Source: Pseudomonadota bacterium
Lineage (GTDB): Bacteria > Pseudomonadota > Gammaproteobacteria > Pseudomonadales > UBA5518
Reading direction: 5' to 3'
Length of the DNA stretch: 21,379 nucleotides
NCBI GenBank assembly: GCA_963204845.1
Contig: CAUJIL010000241.1
Location: 1 to 21,379 of the forward strand
Position 1 is the first letter of the stretch. Each line of letters starts with the position of its first letter. The notes beneath the pieces are model-generated. The model was not told the DNA's origin. It did not search any database and saw only the letters and a program-made list of their open reading frames with translations. Position numbers and translations under genes: made by a program. This document shows positions 15,390-21,379 of this stretch, one piece after another.

Positions 15390-16760
15390 ATGGAATTGCT
15401 GCAGACGGTCCTGATCACGGTGGTGACGCTGGGCATCCTGGTGGCGGTGCACGAGTACGGGCACTTCATCGTGGCGCGGCGCGCGGGAGTGCGCGTGCTG
15501 CGGTTCTCGATCGGTTTCGGGCGGCCGTTGTGGCAGCGCACCGGGCGTGACGGCACCGAGTACGTGGTGGCCGCGATCCCGCTCGGGGGCTACGTGAAGA
15601 TGCTCGACGAGCGCGAGGGCGAGGTGGCGCCCGACGAACTGCACCGCAGCTTCAACCGCCAGCCGGTGGGCGCGCGGTTCGCGATCGTCGCCGCCGGTCC
15701 GCTGGCGAACTTCCTGCTCGCGATCGTTGCGTTCTACGCGCTGTACGTGATCGGCGTGCCGGGGCTGGCGCCGGTGATCGGCGAGGTGATTCCCGCCTCG
15801 ATCGCGGAGGCGGCCGGGCTGGAGCGCGGACAGGAGATCGTCGCGGTCGACGGCGAGTCGACGCCGACGCGCCAGGCGGTGTCCATGCAGTTGCTGAAAC
15901 GTCTCGGCGAGAGCGGCGAGATTCGCTTCTCGGTGCGCTACGGCGCCGCCGGGTCGGGGCTGGTCTACGAGTCGTCCGCCACGCTCACCGACTGGCTGGC
16001 CGGCGAGGACGATCCCGATCTGCTCGACGGACTCGGCATTGCGTTCCTGGTGCCGGAGCTCGCGCCTCGCATCGGCAGCGTGCTGCCGGGCAGTCCGGCC
16101 GAGCGTGCCGGGATGCGCAGCGGTGACCTGGTGGTAGCGGTCGACGCCGAGGCGGTGGACTCCTGGGAGACCTGGGTGAGGCTGGTGCGCGCAAGCCCCG
16201 GGCGCGAACTCGCGGTGGATCTCGAGCGTGGCGGTGAGCGCGTGCGCGTGCGCGTGACGCCGGCCGCGGTGGCGCGTGGCGGGGACGGCGCGATCGGGCA
16301 GGTCGGTGTCGGCGTTGCCGAGCAGCCGTGGCCCGAGGAACTGCGGCGCACCGAGCGCTACGGTCCGTTCGCGGCGTGGCGGCCCGCGTTGGCGCAGACG
16401 TGGTCGCTGGCGGCGTTCACGGTCGATTCGGTCAGGAAGATGTTCGAGGGGATGATCTCTCCGAAGAACTTGAGCGGACCTATCACGATTGCTAAAGTGG
16501 CGACCGATTCGGCGCGCTCGGGCCTGGAGAGCTATATCGGTTTCCTCGCGCTGCTCAGCATCAGCCTCGGCGTGCTGAACCTGTTTCCCATCCCGGTACT
16601 CGACGGCGGACACTTGGTCTATTACCTGATCGAGATGGTCAAGGGCAGTCCGGTGTCGGAACGGGCGCAGATGCTGGGTTATCAGGTGGGCCTGGTGATC
16701 CTGGTCGGCGTGATGCTGCTGGCGTTGTACAACGACCTGAACCGGCTCGCTGCCAACTGA
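15390..16760 (+). CDS. rseP: Site-2 zinc metalloprotease RseP (regulated intramembrane proteolysis)
   Basis: 456 residues. The first membrane segment contains HEYGH (21-25), the zinc and catalytic residues. The third zinc ligand Asp405 is in the LNLFPIPVLDGGH region (396-408), with Asn397 and a following C-terminal membrane segment (about 430-447). Two periplasmic PDZ domains (about 125-200 and 222-305) lie between, each with a GLERGQ/GMRSGD-type core. In E. coli the protein cuts the anti-sigma factor RseA after DegS and also clears signal peptides. ATG 15390 has GGGAG 5 nt upstream and lies 14 nt after dxr. The place just before bamA is conserved and ties envelope stress to outer-membrane assembly. 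Confidence 0.97.
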   Translation: MELLQTVLITVVTLGILVAVHEYGHFIVARRAGVRVLRFSIGFGRPLWQRTGRDGTEYVVAAIPLGGYVKMLDEREGEVAPDELHRSFNRQPVGARFAIVAAGPLANFLLAIVAFYALYVIGVPGLAPVIGEVIPASIAEAAGLERGQEIVAVDGESTPTRQAVSMQLLKRLGESGEIRFSVRYGAAGSGLVYESSATLTDWLAGEDDPDLLDGLGIAFLVPELAPRIGSVLPGSPAERAGMRSGDLVVAVDAEAVDSWETWVRLVRASPGRELAVDLERGGERVRVRVTPAAVARGGDGAIGQVGVGVAEQPWPEELRRTERYGPFAAWRPALAQTWSLAAFTVDSVRKMFEGMISPKNLSGPITIAKVATDSARSGLESYIGFLALLSISLGVLNLFPIPVLDGGHLVYYLIEMVKGSPVSERAQMLGYQVGLVILVGVMLLALYNDLNRLAAN

Positions 16761-16814
16761 TCCATGCGGCGCGATGCGGGCACTCAACTCGGCAAAGGAC
16801 TCTCGGGCACCTCA

Positions 16815-19436
16815 ATGACGCGTTATCTCACTGTCCTTTCCCTGTGGCTGGCGCTGGCCGCCGCGGCGGTCGCGGAATCCTTCGTGGTCACCGACATCCG
16901 CGTCGAGGGCTTGCAGCGGATCTCCCCGGGCAGCGTGTTCAACGACATCCCGGTCAAGGTGAACGACCGTGTCGACGAGGCGGCGATCGCCGATACCGCG
17001 CGGGCCCTGTTCCGTTCCGGCAATTTCGACGACGTGCAGATCGGCCGCGACGGTGACGTGCTGGTGATCACGCTGGTCGAGCGCCCCTCGATCAGCGAAA
17101 TCAACATCGACGGCAACAAGGCGATCAAGACCGAGGACCTGCTCGAGGGCCTCAAGGGCGCCGGCCTCGCGGTGGGGCAGGTGTTCCAGCGCGCCACGCT
17201 CGAGCAGATGCGCGTGGAACTCCAGCGTCAGTACGTGAGCCAGGGCCGCTACGACGCCAGTATCGAGACCGAGGTCGCCGAGCAGGCACGCAACCGCGTG
17301 GCGGTCAACATCGACGTGAGCGAGGGCAGTGTCGCGCGCATCAAGCACATCAACGTGGTCGGCAACTCGGTATTCGACGACGGCGACCTCACCGATTTGT
17401 TCGAGCTGAAGAGCTCGGGCTGGTTCTCGTGGCTGAGCGGCAATGACAAGTACTCGCGCGAGAAGCTGAACGGCGACCTCGAGAACCTCAGCTCGTACTA
17501 CCTGGACCGCGGCTACATCCGCTTCAACATCGATTCCACGCAGGTCTCGATCACGCCCGATCGCAGCGCCGTGTACATCACGGTCAACATCACCGAGGGC
17601 GAGAAGTACAAGGTCTCGAAGGTCGACCTCTCGGGCGACATCGTGGTTCCCGAGGATGAGATGCGCGGATTCCTGTTGCTGCGCGAGGGGCAGGATTTCT
17701 CGCAGGTGCAGGTCACGAACACCGAGGAGATGATCACGCAGCGACTCGGCGTCGAGGGCTACACCTTCGCGAAGGTCAACGGCATCCCCGAGATCGACGA
17801 CACGCAGCGCACAGTGGCGATGAAGTTCTTCGTCGATCCGGGCAAGCGCACCTACGTGCGCCGCATCGAGTTCCGCGGCAACACCAAGAGCATCGACGAG
17901 GTGCTGCGACGCGAGATGCGCCAGATGGAATCGGCGCCGGCCTCCTCGGCGCTCATCGAGCAGTCGCGCGTGCGTCTCGAGCGCCTCGGTTTCTTCAAGG
18001 AGGTGACGACCGAGAACATCGAGGTCCCCGGCACCGACGACATGATCGACGTGCAGTACACGGTCGAGGAGCAGTCCTCCGGCAGCATCGGCGCGAGCAT
18101 CGGTTACGCGCAGGACGCCGGGCTGATCCTCGGCGCGAACCTGCAGCAGAACAACTTCCTCGGCACCGGCAAGCAGGTCGGGATCGGACTGAACTCGAGC
18201 AACTACCAGGATCTCTACAGTTTCAACTACGTGAATCCGTATTTCACCGAGGACGGCGTCAGCCGGGGTTTCTCGGTGTTCTACCGCTCGACCGATCTCG
18301 AGGAGATCAACGTCGCGAGCTACACCACCGACACGATCGGCGCCACGGTGAGTTTCGGCTACCCGATCAGCGAGACGCAGCGCCTGGGTCTGAGCTTCGG
18401 CGTGAACCGCACCGACATCGGTGCCGGCATCGGCGCGGTGCAGGAGATCTCGGGCAGCCCGCGTCCGATCGACGACACGATCGGCTACATCAGCCAGAGT
18501 GACCTGAACGACGGCGTCGGCGGTGACGGCTGGTTCGACCCGGCGCTGATCCGGTCGCCCGTTCCCGACAGCGTGTTCCAGACCAATGTCCCGAAGGGAT
18601 TCCTCGACATCTACGGCGACGACTTCGACAACTTCCTGGTCACCGGCAGTTGGTCGCAATCCGCCCTGAACCGGGGCCAGCTCGCGACCCGCGGTTATTC
18701 GCAGAGCCTGTCGCTGCAGGTTGCGACGCCGGGCAGCGACCTCGAGTACTTCAAGCTGATGTACAACGGCCAGATATTCATCCCGCTGTGGCGCAGCTTC
18801 ACGCTGCGCCTGCGCACCGACCTCGGCTACGGCGACGGCTGGGGCGATACCAGCGAGCTGCCGTTCTACGAGCACTTCTACGCGGGCGGCTTCCGTTCGG
18901 TGCGCGGCTTCAAGAGCAACACGCTGGGTCCGCAGAGCACGCCGGCGCTGCGCTACACGATCCTGAACATCCCCGTATACAACAGCGAGGGCGAGATCGT
19001 CGATTTCGATGACAAGTACGTCTACGTGACCTGCGCGCGCGACGACGACACCAATCCGGCACACACGAAGTGCGGGCCCCAGGGCGAGAAGATCTTCTTC
19101 AGCGGCCTGGGTCTCGACCCCGACGAGCCGTTCGGCGGCAACGTGCTGGTCGAGGGCAGCGCGGAGATCCTGTTCCCGTTGCCGTTCATCAAGGACCAGC
19201 GCTCGGTGCGTTCCGGTGTGTTCGTCGATTTCGGTAATGTTTTTGATACCAATTGCAGTGACACGCAAGTAATATGCTCCGACCCTGATTACGGTGAACT
19301 GCGCTATTCGGTCGGTTTCGGCGTGACCTGGATAACAGGCTTCGGCCCGATCACCTTCAGCCTCGCCAAGCCGCTCAACGACGAGGACTGGGACGAGACC
19401 GAGGTATTCCAGTTCTCGCTCGGTCAGGGTTTTTGA
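16815..19436 (+). CDS. bamA: Outer membrane protein assembly factor BamA
   Basis: 873 residues. The signal peptide is 1-20 (cleavage about AVA|ES). Five POTRA domains follow at about 22-90, 91-170, 173-261, 264-342 and 345-419, then a 16-strand barrel (about 420-873) ending in Phe. The VRGF motif of loop 6 is at 696-699. It inserts beta-barrel proteins into the outer membrane as the core of the BAM complex. ATG 16815 is chosen because the signal peptide begins there; an upstream in-frame ATG at 16764 would add 17 residues before it. The protein is about 60 residues longer than E. coli BamA, and the excess lies in extracellular loops (about 540-605 and 715-775). Two Cys pairs (740/753 and 814/821) lie in loops. 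Confidence 0.97.
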   Translation: MTRYLTVLSLWLALAAAAVAESFVVTDIRVEGLQRISPGSVFNDIPVKVNDRVDEAAIADTARALFRSGNFDDVQIGRDGDVLVITLVERPSISEINIDGNKAIKTEDLLEGLKGAGLAVGQVFQRATLEQMRVELQRQYVSQGRYDASIETEVAEQARNRVAVNIDVSEGSVARIKHINVVGNSVFDDGDLTDLFELKSSGWFSWLSGNDKYSREKLNGDLENLSSYYLDRGYIRFNIDSTQVSITPDRSAVYITVNITEGEKYKVSKVDLSGDIVVPEDEMRGFLLLREGQDFSQVQVTNTEEMITQRLGVEGYTFAKVNGIPEIDDTQRTVAMKFFVDPGKRTYVRRIEFRGNTKSIDEVLRREMRQMESAPASSALIEQSRVRLERLGFFKEVTTENIEVPGTDDMIDVQYTVEEQSSGSIGASIGYAQDAGLILGANLQQNNFLGTGKQVGIGLNSSNYQDLYSFNYVNPYFTEDGVSRGFSVFYRSTDLEEINVASYTTDTIGATVSFGYPISETQRLGLSFGVNRTDIGAGIGAVQEISGSPRPIDDTIGYISQSDLNDGVGGDGWFDPALIRSPVPDSVFQTNVPKGFLDIYGDDFDNFLVTGSWSQSALNRGQLATRGYSQSLSLQVATPGSDLEYFKLMYNGQIFIPLWRSFTLRLRTDLGYGDGWGDTSELPFYEHFYAGGFRSVRGFKSNTLGPQSTPALRYTILNIPVYNSEGEIVDFDDKYVYVTCARDDDTNPAHTKCGPQGEKIFFSGLGLDPDEPFGGNVLVEGSAEILFPLPFIKDQRSVRSGVFVDFGNVFDTNCSDTQVICSDPDYGELRYSVGFGVTWITGFGPITFSLAKPLNDEDWDETEVFQFSLGQGF

Positions 19437-19479
19437 CGGGTTTTTCTCCGATTACCAGATCACCTGGAGTTCCGACGTG

Positions 19480-19995
19480 ATGCGTCTTGGCCGTGCCGCA
19501 GCGATTGCCTGCCTGCTCACCCTGGTTCCCGGTCTCGCCCTCGCGCAGGGCAAGGTCGCGGTGCTGAACCTCGAGAAGGCGATCTTCGAGACCGAGGAAG
19601 CGAAGAAGCAGCTGGACGCGCTGCGGCAGACGCCGGATTTCCAGAACAACAAGAAGGAATACGACCGCCTCAAGAAGCAGTACGAGGACCTCGCCCAGCA
19701 GTTCAACAAGAACCGCGAGGTGATGAGCGCGGAGCAGGAGGCCGAGCAGGCGCGCAAGCTCAAGGACGTGGAGACCGATTTCGAGTTCGTCGCGAAGAAG
19801 CTGCAGCAGGCGCAAGCCTCGGTAGCGCAGCGCGTGATGCGCGAGATCGGCCCGCGCGCCAATACGGTGGTCATGGACCTGATCAAGGCGGAGGGCATTG
19901 GCCTGCTGCTGAACGCCCAGGCGGCGCTGTATGCGGAGCCGGACTTCGTGCTCGACGCCAAGGTCACCGACAAGCTCAACCAGGGCGGCAAGTGA
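19480..19995 (+). CDS. skp: Periplasmic chaperone Skp/OmpH
   Basis: 171 residues with a signal peptide (1-22, LALA|Q), a small beta core beginning KVAVLNLEKAIF, and a long charged, heptad-rich helical hairpin (about 35-130) that forms the tentacles of the trimer, then a return to the core. It holds unfolded outer-membrane proteins on their way to BamA. GTG 19477 and ATG 19480 are adjacent. GGAG (19466-19469) lies 7 nt from the GTG and 10 nt from the ATG, so either could be used and the difference is one residue. The position between bamA and lpxD is the conserved one. Confidence 0.95.
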   Translation: MRLGRAAAIACLLTLVPGLALAQGKVAVLNLEKAIFETEEAKKQLDALRQTPDFQNNKKEYDRLKKQYEDLAQQFNKNREVMSAEQEAEQARKLKDVETDFEFVAKKLQQAQASVAQRVMREIGPRANTVVMDLIKAEGIGLLLNAQAALYAEPDFVLDAKVTDKLNQGGK

Positions 19996-20087
19996 GAGCG
20001 CCCGCCACCGGCGGCGCGCGTCCCGCAGCACGTGCGGCGAAGCGTGCCTGACGCCGCCGCGGGAAGTCACGCCACAGGGGCTCCCCG

Positions 20088-21146
20088 ATGGAATACCGGC
20101 TCGCTGAACTCGCCGCGCTCGTGGGCGCCGCAGTGCGCGGCGACCCGGGGCGTCTGATCCGCGGCGTCGGCGACCTCGAGCACGCCCGTCCGGACCAGCT
20201 CGCGTTCCTCGCCTCGCCCGCGTATCGTCGCCACCTCGGCGCCACGCGCGCGGGGGCCGTCGTGCTGACGGCTGAGACGGCGGGCGCCTGCGCGGTCGAT
20301 TGCCTGCTGGTCGAGAATCCCTACCGGGCGTTCGCGACGCTGTCGCGCCTGTTCATCGAGCTGCCGCAGGACGCACCCGGTGTGCACGCCACGGCGGTGG
20401 TGGCGCCGGATGCGCGTATCCACCCGTCGGCCAGCATCGGTGCACAGTGCTCGATCGAGGCGGGTGCCGAGATCGGCGAGCGCAGTGTGATCGGCGCGGG
20501 ATGCTGCATCGGGGCGGGCAGCCGGATCGGCAGCGATTGCCGGTTGTGGGCCAACGTGGTGCTGTACCACGGCGTGCACCTCGGCGACCGCGTCACGGTG
20601 CACGCCGGCGCGGTGCTCGGCGCGGACGGCTTCGGCTTCGCGAGCGGTCCCGAGGGCTGGGAGAAGATCGCGCAGCTTGGCGGGGTCGCGATCGGCGACG
20701 ACGTCGAGATCGGCGCCTGCACGACGATCGACCGCGGCACGCTCGGTGACACCGTCGTCGAGCGCGGGGTCAAGGTCGACAACCAGGTGCAGATCGCGCA
20801 CAACGCGCGCATCGGCGCCCACACCGCGATCGCCGGTTGTGCCGGGATTGCCGGCGGCGTGCGCATCGGCAGCCACTGCCGCATCGGTGGTGGCGCCGGG
20901 CTGGTGGGGCACATCGAGGTGGCAGACGGCGTGACCATCACGCCGATGAGTCTGGTCACGCGCTCGATCGACGCGCCGGGAACCTATACTTCCGGCACCG
21001 TGCTGCAGGCATCGCAGCGCTGGAAGCGCTCGGCGCTGCGATTCGGCGAGCTCGAGGAAATGAACCGCCGCCTGCGGCGAGTGGAGCGCCTGCTCGGGCG
21101 CGCCGCGCCCGGGAGGCACGATACGGAGGATCCGGCCGGATGCTGA
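20088..21146 (+). CDS. lpxD: UDP-3-O-(3-hydroxyacyl)glucosamine N-acyltransferase
   Basis: 352 residues. The N-terminal uridine-binding domain (about 1-100) carries the DCLLVENPYRAFA motif. The left-handed beta helix (about 101-290) is built of hexapeptide repeats (for example IGAGCC, IGAGSR, IGSHCR) and holds the catalytic His238 in QIAHNARIG. A C-terminal helix follows with LEEMNRRLRRVERLL. It adds the second, N-linked hydroxyacyl chain in lipid A synthesis, using acyl-ACP, as a trimer in the cytoplasm. ATG 20088 has GGGG 7 nt upstream. The 92-nt gap after skp shows nothing clear. The last 7 nt overlap fabZ. Confidence 0.97.
   Translation: MEYRLAELAALVGAAVRGDPGRLIRGVGDLEHARPDQLAFLASPAYRRHLGATRAGAVVLTAETAGACAVDCLLVENPYRAFATLSRLFIELPQDAPGVHATAVVAPDARIHPSASIGAQCSIEAGAEIGERSVIGAGCCIGAGSRIGSDCRLWANVVLYHGVHLGDRVTVHAGAVLGADGFGFASGPEGWEKIAQLGGVAIGDDVEIGACTTIDRGTLGDTVVERGVKVDNQVQIAHNARIGAHTAIAGCAGIAGGVRIGSHCRIGGGAGLVGHIEVADGVTITPMSLVTRSIDAPGTYTSGTVLQASQRWKRSALRFGELEEMNRRLRRVERLLGRAAPGRHDTEDPAGC
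21125..21139 (+). promoter_or_regulatory. fabZ: Ribosome binding site of fabZ inside the lpxD 3' end
   Basis: GGAGGA at 21125-21130 lies 9 nt before ATG 21140 and 15 nt before a second in-frame ATG at 21146. The spacing favours 21140, so translation of fabZ would begin before lpxD stops. Confidence 0.65.
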
Positions 21147-21379
21147 TGGACATCAACGAGATTCGCGAGTACCTGCCGCACCGCTATCCGTTCCTGCTGG
21201 TCGATCGGGTGATCGCGCTCGAACTCGGCAAGTCGATCGTCGCGTACAAGAACGTGACCGGCAACGAGGGCTTCTTCCAGGGCCACTTTCCGGACCTGCC
21301 GGTGATGCCGGGCGTGCTGATCGTCGAGGCAATGGCACAGGCGGCGGGCATCCTCGGTTTCCGCACCATGGACAAGAAG
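21140..21379 (+). CDS. fabZ: 3-hydroxyacyl-ACP dehydratase FabZ (partial, 3' end outside window)
   Basis: The first 80 codons are present and open to the window edge. The hot-dog-fold motif LPHRYPFLLVDRV (12-24) and the active-site residues His49 (GHFP) and Glu63 (LIVEAMAQ) are intact. The enzyme removes water from 3-hydroxyacyl-ACP in fatty acid elongation and competes with the lipid A enzymes for the hydroxyacyl-ACP pool, which fits its place after lpxD. ATG 21140 is preferred for its ribosome site. lpxA would be expected next, but it is outside the window. Confidence 0.96.
   Translation, partial: MLMDINEIREYLPHRYPFLLVDRVIALELGKSIVAYKNVTGNEGFFQGHFPDLPVMPGVLIVEAMAQAAGILGFRTMDKK

Noticed and set aside
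16658..16690. Sigma-E promoter for bamA inside rseP (GGAAC…TATCA)
   Set aside because: GGAAC is followed by GG rather than TT and the -10 is a poor match to TCTGA. Such a promoter is plausible from E. coli, but the sequence here does not support it well.
16812..19268. Minus-strand open frame of 818 codons opposite bamA
   Set aside because: It is antisense to a clear BamA, has no domain or ribosome site, and its low-complexity composition fits a mirror of biased codon use.
1..21379. CRISPR arrays, insertion sequences, tRNA or rRNA genes, prophage or toxin-antitoxin genes
   Set aside because: I saw no regularly spaced repeats, transposase motifs, tRNA-like cloverleaf or other mobile signatures; the window is filled by the genes listed.

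Overview
The window comes from a high-GC gammaproteobacterium. The right-hand 12 kb carries the order rpsB-tsf-pyrH-frr-uppS-cdsA-dxr-rseP-bamA-skp-lpxD-fabZ, with map-glnD-dapC diverging from rpsB, as in Pseudomonas and many related gammaproteobacteria. The sequence alone does not resolve a genus. Codon use is strongly G/C at third positions, so long antisense open frames lie over most real genes. These are composition artefacts and are left out.

Left part (about 1-4400): the last 33 codons of a plus-strand gene run into, and overlap by 20 nt, the end of a three-gene minus-strand signalling operon. Read 5'->3' on the minus strand, the operon encodes (i) a His-box/receiver/class III nucleotide cyclase protein, (ii) a 127-residue single-domain DivK/CheY-like receiver, and (iii) a membrane-bound hybrid histidine kinase with two C-terminal receivers, the second degenerate. 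Both junctions are 4-nt stop/start overlaps. A good sigma-70-type promoter sits just upstream of the cyclase. This is the accessory part of the window, and I could not assign it to a named pathway.

Middle (about 4401-9107, minus strand): dapC (lysine/diaminopimelate synthesis), glnD (PII uridylyltransferase, nitrogen sensing) and map (methionine aminopeptidase) are packed with a 4-nt gap or overlap and are probably one transcript read map-glnD-dapC. A 360-bp divergent region follows. It holds a likely map promoter and a strong extended -10 promoter for rpsB, followed by a leader of about 200 nt with stable hairpins, consistent with S2 autoregulation.

Right (9468-21379, plus strand): translation genes (rpsB, tsf, frr), UMP kinase (pyrH), then a cell-envelope block. 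That block covers undecaprenyl diphosphate synthase (uppS), CDP-diglyceride synthase (cdsA), DXP reductoisomerase (dxr, isoprenoid precursors that feed UppS), the site-2 protease RseP (envelope stress), the outer-membrane protein insertase BamA, the periplasmic chaperone Skp, and the lipid A/fatty acid genes lpxD and fabZ (cut by the window end). Many junctions overlap or are only a few bases apart, which points to translational coupling.

Most of the window is conserved housekeeping DNA. The best leads are the cyclase operon (a Glu at the base-selecting site suggests cGMP rather than cAMP as product), the structured rpsB leader and rpsB-tsf spacer, and the enlarged extracellular loops of BamA.
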